From positions 1 to 58,997 of the forward strand of contig JAMFSK010000187.1 in NCBI GenBank assembly GCA_026225235.1: a DNA stretch of 58,997 nucleotides, read 5' to 3'. A program made the position numbers and the translations under genes. The notes under the pieces are model-generated. The model saw nothing but the letters and a program-made list of their open reading frames with translations. It made no database searches and had not been told where the DNA came from. Below are positions 39,110-47,468 of this stretch, one piece after another. This DNA is from Burkholderiales bacterium. GTDB lineage: Bacteria > Pseudomonadota > Gammaproteobacteria > Burkholderiales > Burkholderiaceae. How positions within the stretch are numbered: position 1 is the first letter of the stretch; the number at the start of each line of letters is the position of its first letter.

Positions 39110-39412
39110 ATGATCAACAAGCTGACAGCGGAAGAGCGTCAAACCCTATTGGCGGAGTTGCCCGGCTGGGAGCCTGTCATCGGGCGCGACGCCCTGCACA
39201 AGTCATTCAAATTCGAGGATTTCAATGCGGCGTTTGGTTTTATGACGCGCGTGGCGATCAAGGCGCAAGAACTCGACCACCATCCTGAATGGTTCAACGT
39301 CTACAGTCAGGTGGATATCACCCTGTCGACCCACGAAGCCGAAGGGCTCACGCAGCGCGATATCAAGCTCGCACAATTCATCGAAAAAGCGGCGGCCGGC
39401 GCGCAGAAATGA
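39110..39412 (+). CDS. phhB: Pterin-4a-carbinolamine dehydratase
   Basis: PhhB dehydrates the 4a-hydroxy-tetrahydropterin made by PhhA so the cofactor can be recycled. The 100-residue product has the signature KAQELDHHPEWFNVYSQVDITLSTHEAEGLT including the catalytic His pair. ATG at 39110 is chosen because GGAGG stands about eight bases upstream; an earlier TTG at 39086 overlaps phhA. Confidence 0.95.
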   Translation: MINKLTAEERQTLLAELPGWEPVIGRDALHKSFKFEDFNAAFGFMTRVAIKAQELDHHPEWFNVYSQVDITLSTHEAEGLTQRDIKLAQFIEKAAAGAQK

Positions 39413-39414
39413 CC

Positions 39415-39687
39415 TCATCCCCGCGGCGCAGACGGCTTGCCCGTGGGGTTCTCAGTAGGGTTCTCGGCGCGCTGCGAAAGCTCCACGAAAGTGAGCCATG
39501 CCAGGCGGGCGGCGTTGTCAAGTTCCGTAAGCGGAATGAAGTTTCGGCGCTGTACAATCAATAAAGCATAAGGTTTGCTGAGCGCATTTGCTTCGCGGCC
39601 GAGCTTCAATTCGTCGCCCTGCGACGGTGAATGCGAGCGCCAGAAATTGATGGCGGCCTCGAGTTCGGTCATGGAGATGTCGGGCAT
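39415..39687 (-). CDS. DUF3717-family small protein
   Basis: The 90-residue frame from ATG 39687 (GGAG upstream) matches DUF3717: MTELEAAINFWRSHSPSQGDE, LSKPYALLIVQRR and AARLAWLTF. The family is largely confined to Burkholderiaceae and its role is unknown. A longer frame to 39927 adds a Ser/Arg-rich stretch that is probably not translated. It ends two bases beyond phhB, convergent. Confidence 0.8.
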   Translation of the reverse strand: MPDISMTELEAAINFWRSHSPSQGDELKLGREANALSKPYALLIVQRRNFIPLTELDNAARLAWLTFVELSQRAENPTENPTGKPSAPRG

Positions 39688-39841
39688 GCGACTCCGATGT
39701 CGATAGTGCCGCCCGTTGCAGGCTGCAGTGGCCGTTGCGGCGAAAGCCCAGCAGGACCGTCGCGCGGCTCCCGGATGCTTCGCACGGCCCGGGCGACGGG
39801 TTCCCGGGGAGAATCCCCGAAATTGTACTTGAGTGAATGAC

Positions 39842-40528
39842 ATGCGACTCCTGCTGATTGAAGACGACCGCCCGATCGCGCGCGGTATCCAAAGCAGCCT
39901 CGAACAGGCTGGCTTTACCGTCGACATGGTTCACGACGGCATTTTTGCCGAGCAGGCGCTCACGCAAAATCGCCACGAACTCGTGATTCTGGACCTCGGT
40001 CTGCCGGGTATCGACGGCATGACCCTGCTGACCCGTTTCCGGCAAGGCAACCGCCACACACCCGTGATCGTGCTGACGGCACGTGACGAGCTGCACGATC
40101 GCGTGCAAGGTCTCAACGGCGGCGCCGACGACTACATGATCAAGCCGTTCGAGCCGTCTGAGCTCGAAGCGCGGATTCGCGCGGTCATGCGCCGCAGCGG
40201 GCCGCACAACGATGTGCCCCGTCCCGAAGTCACCTTGGGTGGCTTGCGCCTGTCAGGCGTCGACCGCCGTATCTTCAATGGCGAAAAGGCGCTCGAGTTG
40301 TCGCCGCGTGAATTCGCGGTGCTCGAACTCTTGCTGCTGCGCCATGGCCGCGTGGTCAGCAAGGCCCAGCTCCAAGATCACCTCACGCATTTCGGCGGCG
40401 ACCTCGGCGACACGGCGATCGAAGTCTATGTGCATCGGGTACGCCGCAAGCTCGAAAACTGCCGGGTTGAAATCGTCACGGTGCGCGGCTTCGGCTATCT
40501 GCTCCAAGAAATTCGGCCGGCTTCCTAA
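39842..40528 (+). CDS. OmpR/PhoB-family response regulator (TctD/QseB type)
   Basis: Receiver domain starts MRLLLIEDDRPIARGIQ with the acidic pair, phospho-acceptor D51 in LVILDLGLPGIDG, and conserved Thr and Lys (VLTARDELHDRVQGLNGGADDYMIKPFEPSELEARI). The C-terminal winged helix has ELSPREFAVLELLL, GDTAIEVYVHRVRRKL and VRGFGYLL. ATG at 39842 is preferred; a GTG three codons earlier is possible. The sensor kinase gene follows 12 bp on. The regulated genes are unknown. Confidence 0.93.
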   Translation: MRLLLIEDDRPIARGIQSSLEQAGFTVDMVHDGIFAEQALTQNRHELVILDLGLPGIDGMTLLTRFRQGNRHTPVIVLTARDELHDRVQGLNGGADDYMIKPFEPSELEARIRAVMRRSGPHNDVPRPEVTLGGLRLSGVDRRIFNGEKALELSPREFAVLELLLLRHGRVVSKAQLQDHLTHFGGDLGDTAIEVYVHRVRRKLENCRVEIVTVRGFGYLLQEIRPAS

Positions 40529-40540
40529 ACCCGGGACTTG

Positions 40541-42019
40541 ATGCCCGCTCGCAGCGGTCCGGTTCCAAGCCTGCGCCGCTTGCTGCTGCGCCGGCTTGCC
40601 GCCCCCTTCTCCTTGCTGGCGCTCGCCAGCGGATTAATCGCGTTCGGCCTAGCCCTTCAGTACACCGAACGCGTCGTCGATCGATCGCTGTCTGATCTCG
40701 CCACCTCTATTGCGCAGGAAGTTCATGTCTCGGGCGACCGCGCCGATGAGACGGTGCCATCGCTTGCCGATGCGATGTTTTCTGACCCTGTGGAGCAACT
40801 CGTTTATCGGGTCTCTGATGGACAGGTCGAACTCGCGGGCAACGCCGATCTGCCGCTCGAGGGGACAGAAGTTCGCCGGATGGACCGCGCCACGCTGTTT
40901 GATGCGACGTTCGGCGGCAATAGCGTGCGTGTCGCTCAGGTGCTCGCGCCGCGGGTCAATGGTCGCCCGCTGATCATCGAAGTCGGTCAGCGTTTCGGGC
41001 GCCGTTATCGACTTGCCGCGGAATTTCTCACCGCAATCATGATGCCGCTGGTGATCTTGCTGCTAGTCGGATCGATCATCGTCTGGCGCGTCGTGAACCA
41101 GCAGTTGGGGCCGCTCGGCGTACTGGCCGATTCGCTGAACCAACAAACCCATACCTCGCTTGAACCGGTCGACGAGACCTTTGTGCCGAGCGAGATCCGG
41201 CCGCTCACCAGTGCGGTCAACGGCTTGCTTGACCGCCTGACGCTGGCGCTCGACGCACAGCGCAAATTCATTGCCGACGCCGCGCATCAATTGCGCACGC
41301 CGCTCACCGCGATCAAGTTGCACGCCGAACAAGCTTTCAACGCGCGCGACGACGTGTCGCAACGGGCTGCCATCGCCGAGCTGCGTGCCTCAGCGGACCG
41401 TGCCGTGAGATTGTCGAATCAGTTGTTGTCTCTGGCCCGGGCAGAGCCCGGCGAGCAGACTGCACGTTTCGTGAACGTCAATCTTGCCGAGCTTGCGTTT
41501 GAAACGGGTGCCGAATGGGTGCCGCGTGCAATCACACGCCATATCGACCTTGGCTTTGCCGACGATGATGATCAACCGCCAACGACTGTCGTCGAGCGTC
41601 TGATCGTGACCGGCAACCCCGTGCTGCTCAGCGAAGTCCTCGCGAACCTGATCGACAACGCACTCAAATATGTGCCGCCCTATCGGCTCGACGATGGCCG
41701 CATCACGATCACCGTGTCACGGCATCTCGACGCGAGCGGGGCTTCTTTGGCTGAACTTGTCGTCGAAGACAATGGCCCGGGCGTGCCGCTGTCGATGCGC
41801 GCCGAACTCTTCAAGCGGTTTTTTCGGGGCGACGGCCACGGTGAGTCAGACGGCGGTGCCGGCCTGGGCCTCGCGATCGTCCGCGATATTGTCGTCTTGC
41901 ACGGCGGGACGATTCACTATGAGGACGGAACAGGCGGCGGCTCGCGCTTCGTGATCCGCCTGCCGCTCATCTCATCAAGCACGCCGGGCACGCAGCGCGT
42001 GTCGAGCACCAAAGCCTGA
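40541..42019 (+). CDS. Sensor histidine kinase (TctE/QseC type)
   Basis: The 492-residue product has two membrane helices (about 20-42 and 165-190) bracketing a periplasmic sensor region. That region has the 2CSK_N-like segment DPVEQLVYRVSDGQVELAGNADLPL. It continues with a HAMP-like linker, the H-box FIADAAHQLRTPLTAIKLH with H249, N-box NLIDNALKYV and G-boxes VEDNGPGVP and GAGLGLAIV. TctE homologues sense tricarboxylates, but the ligand here is undetermined. Co-transcribed with the response regulator. Confidence 0.92.
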   Translation: MPARSGPVPSLRRLLLRRLAAPFSLLALASGLIAFGLALQYTERVVDRSLSDLATSIAQEVHVSGDRADETVPSLADAMFSDPVEQLVYRVSDGQVELAGNADLPLEGTEVRRMDRATLFDATFGGNSVRVAQVLAPRVNGRPLIIEVGQRFGRRYRLAAEFLTAIMMPLVILLLVGSIIVWRVVNQQLGPLGVLADSLNQQTHTSLEPVDETFVPSEIRPLTSAVNGLLDRLTLALDAQRKFIADAAHQLRTPLTAIKLHAEQAFNARDDVSQRAAIAELRASADRAVRLSNQLLSLARAEPGEQTARFVNVNLAELAFETGAEWVPRAITRHIDLGFADDDDQPPTTVVERLIVTGNPVLLSEVLANLIDNALKYVPPYRLDDGRITITVSRHLDASGASLAELVVEDNGPGVPLSMRAELFKRFFRGDGHGESDGGAGLGLAIVRDIVVLHGGTIHYEDGTGGGSRFVIRLPLISSSTPGTQRVSSTKA

Positions 42020-42081
42020 GGCCACTCGCCTTCCGATTCGGCCTCAGAATCGGACCTTCAGCCTGAACGTCAGCGCAACCC

Positions 42082-42555
42082 TCAGGCCGCCTTGGCGCTC
42101 TTGCGACTCTTCTTTTCCGCGAGCATCGTGTGACGGCAATTCTTGGCGCCGCACCGGCACTCGTATTCACGCATGAGCTTTTTCGTATAACGCGCGTTGA
42201 CCACGAGCCCGTAGTCATAGAACAGCTCTTCGCCCTTCTTGAGCGTGCGGCCAGCAAGAATGAACACTCGGCCATCGATCTCTTCGGCTTCGCAGTTTGG
42301 CGAACAAGAGTGATTGATCCAGCGCGAACTGTTACCGCCTACCTTGCCATCGATCACGTCCCCGCCATCGAGCGCGAAATAGAACGTGTGGTGCGGGTCG
42401 TCCGGATCATGCGGATGACGGCGCAAGGCCTCTTTCCACGATATCCGTTCGCCCTTGTACTCGAGCAGACGCTCACCTGAGGCGATGCGCGAAGCGGCGA
42501 ACACGCCTTTGCCATGCACACCTGAGCGACGCACGACAATCCTGCGTGAAGTCAT
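42082..42555 (-). CDS. SET-domain protein-lysine methyltransferase-like
   Basis: The 157-residue product is a compact SET domain: RRSGVHGKGVFAASRIASGE (SAM-binding GxG), RWINHSCSPNCEAEEIDG (NHSC knot), GEELFYDYG (catalytic Tyr region) and a cysteine cluster ECRCGAKNC like a post-SET zinc site. The C-terminus is Lys/Ala-rich. SET enzymes methylate lysines on proteins; bacterial targets are little known. ATG at 42555 has GGAA upstream. It stands alone next to the two-component genes (convergent). Confidence 0.9.
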   Translation of the reverse strand: MTSRRIVVRRSGVHGKGVFAASRIASGERLLEYKGERISWKEALRRHPHDPDDPHHTFYFALDGGDVIDGKVGGNSSRWINHSCSPNCEAEEIDGRVFILAGRTLKKGEELFYDYGLVVNARYTKKLMREYECRCGAKNCRHTMLAEKKSRKSAKAA

Positions 42556-42648
42556 CGACCATTCCTTTTGAAACGACGCGTAAAAAACGCGCACCGATGA
42601 GACCACCGCGCGCTTGCAGCGGCATCGTACCGTTGCGCGCGCGCAAGT

Positions 42649-43761
42649 TCAACGCGTGCCTGCAATATGGTCGCTAAACACGGCGCCCGCTTCGCGTGGC
42701 AGAGCACGCCAGTACTGCGGTGGCGCATCGACCTGTGCACCCAACGCCGCCGCGGCATGCCACGGCCAGCGCGCATCGTAGAGCACCGCGCGCGCAAGGG
42801 CGACGAGATCCGCTTGCCCCGAAGCGATAATCTGCTCTGCCTGAGCAAACTCGGTGATCAGGCCCACTGCGATCGTGGTCGAACCGGTGTCACGCCGGAT
42901 CGCTTCGGCAAACGGCACCTGGTAGTTCGGTCCCGGCACAAGCTTCTGCAATGGCGATGTGCCACCGGACGAACAATCAATCCAGTCGCAGCCACGCGCT
43001 TTCAGCGCGTTCGCCAATACCAGGCTTTGTTCGAGATCCCAACCGCCCTCGACATAATCCGTCGCCGAAATCCGCATGCCAACCGGTTTGTGAGCCGGTA
43101 CCGCCGCACGCACAGCATCGAAGATTTCGAGCGCAAAGCGCATCCGGTTTTCGAGCGAACCGCCATACGTATCGCTTCGCTGGTTCGACAACGGCGACAG
43201 GAATTGATGGATCAGATAGCCATGCGCCCCATGGATCTCGAATGCCTCGATGCCGAGCCGATCGGCACGCTTTGCCGCCGCAACGAATGCATTGCGAATC
43301 CGTACGATGCCGGCCACATCGAGTTCAAGCGATTCAGGATCGCCCGGCGTAAAGGGCACAGGAGACGCCCCCACCGTGGCCCAGCCCCCATCGCTGACCG
43401 GCACGCGTTTGCCACCCCGCCACGGCACGTCGCTCGAGGCCTTGCGGCCTGCGTGATTCAGCTGCATGCCAATGCGAATATCCGAGTAGCGACGTACTGC
43501 GTCCAATGTCTCAGCCAGGGCGCGCTCGGTGCGCTCATCCCAAAGTCCAAGACAGTACGGTGTGATCCGGCCAATCGGCTCGACTGCCGTGGCTTCGATC
43601 AACATCATCGAAGCGCCCGAAAGCGCCAGATGACCGAGATGGATCGTATGCCAGTCGGTTGCCTCACCCCGCTCGGCCGAGTACTGACACATGGGTGAAA
43701 TAATCACGCGATTCGCGAGAGACAAATCACGTAATTTCAACGGGGAAAACAGCGCGCTCAT
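42649..43761 (-). CDS. Old-yellow-enzyme family NADH:flavin oxidoreductase (YqjM/XenA-like)
   Basis: The 370-residue TIM-barrel flavoprotein starts SALFSPLKLRDLSLANRVIISPMCQYSA with the YqjM-type Cys next to FMN. It has NHAGRKAS, FEIHGAHGYLIHQFLSPLSNQR (active-site HGAHGYL with substrate-binding His) and ADLVALARAVLYD near the end. It would reduce activated alkenes (enones) with NAD(P)H. Physiological substrate unknown; single gene. Confidence 0.92.
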   Translation of the reverse strand: MSALFSPLKLRDLSLANRVIISPMCQYSAERGEATDWHTIHLGHLALSGASMMLIEATAVEPIGRITPYCLGLWDERTERALAETLDAVRRYSDIRIGMQLNHAGRKASSDVPWRGGKRVPVSDGGWATVGASPVPFTPGDPESLELDVAGIVRIRNAFVAAAKRADRLGIEAFEIHGAHGYLIHQFLSPLSNQRSDTYGGSLENRMRFALEIFDAVRAAVPAHKPVGMRISATDYVEGGWDLEQSLVLANALKARGCDWIDCSSGGTSPLQKLVPGPNYQVPFAEAIRRDTGSTTIAVGLITEFAQAEQIIASGQADLVALARAVLYDARWPWHAAAALGAQVDAPPQYWRALPREAGAVFSDHIAGTR

Positions 43762-43930
43762 CGATCAATCGCCTTCCAAAAGACAGTCGATCGAGAATAG
43801 CACGCTTGATTTTGCATTGCCGACACCGCGCCGGCACGCGCGGATCGAATTACTGTAAGGAAATCGGTGGCTCGATGTAAGTCTGAGACGTGACCCGATC
43901 CCTCGATCTCGTCACGCCTGCTGACATCGC

Positions 43931-44629
43931 TTAAATCTGCTTGAGGAGTTTCCAGTTGCGCGCGTGCGTACCGACATCACCGGCTTCATAGGCAAGGCAA
44001 TCGAGACGCAGCGTGCTGCGATCCAGCGCCTGGTCAAGCGTCACGCAGCGGAAACTATCCGGCTTTGCGACCTTGGCACGCGTGCCACGCCGGGCGCCAT
44101 CCGCGTTCGCGGGCTCAAACCAGCGGCAAGTGCCGCACATCCGGTGAGCCGGCATGGTGCCGCGAATCTCGAGTTCCCGGATCAGCTTGAACAACCCGCT
44201 ATACACCGCGGTCTGCTCGTCATCGCGCAAAGCGCTCAGCGCCCCGGACACAAAACCGGGCCACTGCGCGGCCCGCTTGGCAGCCGTGCGGCCTCGCGGG
44301 GTCAGCTTGACGGCCAGCGCGCGACGGTCGTCGAGTGCGCGCCGCTTTTCGAGCAAACCCTTTTCTTCAAGCGTGCTGACCGCATCGCTGGTGGTCGCCG
44401 CCGTCAGTGCCGTTTCGCGCGCGATATCGTTAAGGCGTAGGGGCTTCTTGCGCTGCATCAGCAACATCAGGATCTCGCCCTGTGTCGGCGTCAGTCCCGC
44501 ACTTTCGGCCCAATTCCACGCACGATTGCGCATCGCCGTATTCAAACGCAGCAGACCCTGCGTAATACGATCGGCCGGGTGATCCCCGTATAAAGCCACT
44601 TCGTCCAGCACTTGCGCTACTTTGGTCAT
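43931..44629 (-). CDS. MarR-family regulator with cysteine-containing C-terminal extension
   Basis: The 232-residue product has a MarR winged helix (about 25-130: SAGLTPTQGEILMLLMQRKKPLRLNDIARE, VSTLEEKGLLEKRRALDDRR). An unusual C-terminal part of about 80 residues bears CGTCRWFEP, DSFRCVTLD and LDCLAY. The four cysteines could bind a metal or act as a redox switch. MarR proteins are usually about 140-160 residues. Target genes are unclear; the old-yellow-enzyme gene downstream on the same strand (169 bp) is a candidate. Confidence 0.85.
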   Translation of the reverse strand: MTKVAQVLDEVALYGDHPADRITQGLLRLNTAMRNRAWNWAESAGLTPTQGEILMLLMQRKKPLRLNDIARETALTAATTSDAVSTLEEKGLLEKRRALDDRRALAVKLTPRGRTAAKRAAQWPGFVSGALSALRDDEQTAVYSGLFKLIRELEIRGTMPAHRMCGTCRWFEPANADGARRGTRAKVAKPDSFRCVTLDQALDRSTLRLDCLAYEAGDVGTHARNWKLLKQI

Positions 44630-45133
44630 TTGCGTCGAACCCGCTTCTCATTTTTTCAACATTCTAAGCGAGTCTTAAAAACATTTCAGTGCCTTTATCC
44701 ACAGGCCCATGTGAATAACCGGGGGATAAGCTGCCAGTTAACAGGGGACAGTTTCTGGATAACCCACTCTTGGTGAGGAAACGCTAAAAGATGTCCACCG
44801 CCACGGACATCGTGTCCCCACGATATAGCTATAGTTCTACATCCTTGAACACCTTGATTTACCAAGGGAAAAAAGAGTTACCCACAGAATGTGGTCAGGC
44901 TTGTTAACTACTATGATGTATACATACGAGACAGACGGTAAACGTGTAAACAACTGACATTCTTCCCCGAAGGCCTAAAAAAAATTTACTTAAGCTCGGG
45001 GACGAAAAGCTGTTCAGACGAACCGAAATCCGGCACGGGCGTTCATTTTCCTCCGCTTGCGAGACCGAAACCCGCACGGAACCGGAACGCGCGGGTAGCG
45101 GCCTCCCCTTACCGCAGCCCGCCACGCCGACTT
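44630..45133. other. Intergenic region with DnaA-box cluster A
   Basis: No gene is supported in these 504 bp. It contains one perfect DnaA box TTATCCACA at 44695-44703 and single-mismatch boxes at 44710-44718 (TGTGAATAA), 44754-44762 (TCTGGATAA) and 44878-44886 (TTACCCACA). AT-rich stretches lie at about 44820-45000. Confidence 0.6.
44878..44924 (+). repeat. Copy A of a DnaA-box/GTTAAC/GTATAC element
   Basis: TTACCCACAGAA, then CTTGTTAACTACTATG, then TGTATACA, in order. A diverged inverted copy lies at 47868-47917. Confidence 0.7.
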
Positions 45134-46249
45134 TCAGGCACGCCACTGCAGGCACTGCTGCCGGACGACTTCCGGAAGCGTGCCGCCATGGCGGTATGTC
45201 TCCCGCAACCACGTCGCATCATTGATCTGACTGCGCGCGATCGAGCCGATCTCCACTAGCGCTTCCGTCGAACCTAGCGCCTCGGCGTGCGGAGCGAGCT
45301 TCTCCAAGGTCGCCAGCACGTCGTCGGCCACCGACCGGCGCTCACCTGTCTCGGGCGCCACTAGGGTCCCCGCAAGGCCAAACCGGCACGCCTCGAAACG
45401 ATTGAAGGTGTACACGAGGTAGTCGTCTTCGCTCAGCTTGAGCGGCCGGTCGAGCAACAAGTAGCGCGCGAGGGTCTGGATATATGCGGCCAGCGCGGCG
45501 GCGCGGTCGACAGACAGCGGCGTATCGAGCACGCGGACTTCGATCGTGCCGAACTCCGGCTTCGGGCGAATATCCCAGTAAAAATCCTTCATGCCGCCAA
45601 TCACGCCAGTACTGACCATCTTGGAGAAATACGCCTGGAAGTTTTCCCAGGTCAGCACATAGGGTGCGCGACCCGACATCGGAAACGCGAACACCGAGTT
45701 GAGCCGTGCCGAGTGAAAGCCCGTGTCGACGCCTTGCACGTAGGGCGACGATGCCGAAAGCGCGATGAAATGTGGAATAAAGCGTGACATCGAATGCAAC
45801 AGGAACAAGGCGCTGTCCGCGTCGGGGCATCCGATATGCACATGCTGGCCAAACACGGTGAACTGCTTGGCGAGATAGCCATAGAGTTCCGACAGGTATT
45901 GGAAACGCGGCGCATCGAAGATCTGCCTCTCATTCCATTGCTGGAAGGTATGCGTACCGCCCCCGCATAAGCCGACGTTGAGTTTGTCGGCTGCGGAGAC
46001 GAGCGCGTCGCGCAATACGCGCAACTCATCGCGCGCCTGTGAGTAAGTCGTGCAGATTCCCGTGGCAATCTCGATCATGCTTTCGGTAATTTCCGGCTTG
46101 ATATCGCCGGGGACCTTGCGTTCGCGAATCAGTCGCATCAGATCAGACGAGGCGTTGGTCAAGTCGTAGTCATGCAGATTGACGATCTGCAATTCGAGCT
46201 CGACGCCGAATGTGAAGGATTCGGACCGGTTGAATGCTTCAAGTGCCAT
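45134..46249 (-). CDS. YbdK-type carboxylate-amine ligase (glutamate-cysteine ligase family 2)
   Basis: The 371-residue product belongs to the GCS2 family: FTFGVELELQIVN (nucleotide/metal Glu motif), KPEITESMIEIATGIC, LCGGGTHTFQQW, FGQHVHIGCPDADSALFLLH and EFGTIEVRVLDTPLSVDRAAA. Members have weak glutamate-cysteine ligase activity in vitro and an unclear in vivo substrate. It follows the antiporter gene by 16 bp and is likely co-transcribed. Confidence 0.9.
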   Translation of the reverse strand: MALEAFNRSESFTFGVELELQIVNLHDYDLTNASSDLMRLIRERKVPGDIKPEITESMIEIATGICTTYSQARDELRVLRDALVSAADKLNVGLCGGGTHTFQQWNERQIFDAPRFQYLSELYGYLAKQFTVFGQHVHIGCPDADSALFLLHSMSRFIPHFIALSASSPYVQGVDTGFHSARLNSVFAFPMSGRAPYVLTWENFQAYFSKMVSTGVIGGMKDFYWDIRPKPEFGTIEVRVLDTPLSVDRAAALAAYIQTLARYLLLDRPLKLSEDDYLVYTFNRFEACRFGLAGTLVAPETGERRSVADDVLATLEKLAPHAEALGSTEALVEIGSIARSQINDATWLRETYRHGGTLPEVVRQQCLQWRA

Positions 46250-46265
46250 ACGTGCCTGAATCCTG

Positions 46266-47468
46266 TTATAGACCGCGTTCGTTGACCGCTGCGAGCGCGC
46301 GATAGACGATCACTGGCGCAATGAGTTGCAGCACGGCGATCGAGCACATCACGATCGCACGCAAGGCGGGATCGAAATTCGGATACAGCGTGTAGGTGTC
46401 GGACACAAGCAGAAAGGCCAGTGCCGACATGGGCGACAGCGACACGCCCAGTGCCGCGCTTTGCTTCCAGTCGAGTCCGCTTGGGCGCGCGAAAATTAGC
46501 GACCCCGCAAGCTTCGCGACAAACCGCGCACCGATCAGTGCAAGCGCGGCGAGTCCACCGAGGGGAATGTATTTCCATTCGAACGACAGCAACGTCACGC
46601 CGAATAGCACCACCGTCAGCAACCACCCGGCGGTACCAAAATGCGTTGGCCAGAGCAGCGGCCTCGGATCGAGATTCTTGAAAATGATCCCTGCGGCAAG
46701 CAGCGCCATGATGGTCGACAGCTTCAGCATATGCGCGATCGCGATCGCCAGCAGGATCAGGCCGAACAGCGTCACGAAAGAGTGCTCGTCAGCAATGCTC
46801 ACGCGCCGGAAAAAGAAGTTGCAACTTGCTGCAAGCAACCACGCCAACAGCAGCGAGCCGATGATAAAAAATGGAGGCTGGATGATCGTCGCCCAGACAT
46901 TGCCGTAGAACTCCTGATGCAGCCAGCCGGACAGAAGCTTGAGTACCACCACCGCGTACATGCTGTTCAGTGCGCTCAAGGTCATGAGCCGTTCGGTGAC
47001 CTGGCCCTGACTCTTGAGCTCCGCCCTGAGCTGAATCACCATCGCCGGTGAGGTCGCCATCGCGATTGATGCCGCGACGGATGAGGTCATCGCGGAGACA
47101 TGCAATAGGTGAAGTGCGAACCAGACTGCAATGAAGGTCAGTGCCGATTCGCACACGCTCATTGCGACAAGCCAGGGGTTCATCCGGATCCAGCGCAGAC
47201 TCACCCGACTGCCGAGCTCGAACAACAGCAGGCCGATTGCAATATCCATTAACAGACGGGCGTCCTCGGCCAAGGCGGAATCGATCAGACCCAGCCCCGC
47301 CGGGCCGGCGACCAGTCCGATCACGCCATAGCCGATCAGTCGCGGTACGCGCCATGCGCGCCAGCACAATTCCCCACAGAGTCCGGCAGCGACGAGGGTC
47401 AAACCGACCCACAACGCGATGTCCGCAGTGAATGGCCATGCGGGCAGAAACGCAAATGCGGACTTCAT
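46266..47468 (-). CDS. CPA2-family cation:proton antiporter (Kef-type membrane domain)
   Basis: The roughly 400-residue product has 11-12 membrane segments with CPA2 features such as RLIGYGVIGLVAGPAGLGLI and AIGLLLFELGSRVSLRWI. No RCK/TrkA-N nucleotide-binding domain follows, so it is a membrane-only form. ATG at 47468 (MKSAFAFLPAW) is preceded by GGAGGAAG; a longer frame to 47612 is unlikely. It would exchange K+ or Na+ for H+. First gene of a pair with ybdK. Confidence 0.85.
   Translation of the reverse strand: MKSAFAFLPAWPFTADIALWVGLTLVAAGLCGELCWRAWRVPRLIGYGVIGLVAGPAGLGLIDSALAEDARLLMDIAIGLLLFELGSRVSLRWIRMNPWLVAMSVCESALTFIAVWFALHLLHVSAMTSSVAASIAMATSPAMVIQLRAELKSQGQVTERLMTLSALNSMYAVVVLKLLSGWLHQEFYGNVWATIIQPPFFIIGSLLLAWLLAASCNFFFRRVSIADEHSFVTLFGLILLAIAIAHMLKLSTIMALLAAGIIFKNLDPRPLLWPTHFGTAGWLLTVVLFGVTLLSFEWKYIPLGGLAALALIGARFVAKLAGSLIFARPSGLDWKQSAALGVSLSPMSALAFLLVSDTYTLYPNFDPALRAIVMCSIAVLQLIAPVIVYRALAAVNERGL

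Noticed and set aside
44630..45133. Cluster A as the main origin instead of cluster B
   Set aside because: It has more boxes, but the ybdK and antiporter genes to its right still show C over G on the plus strand, so the skew switch lies nearer cluster B; kept as a separate finding.
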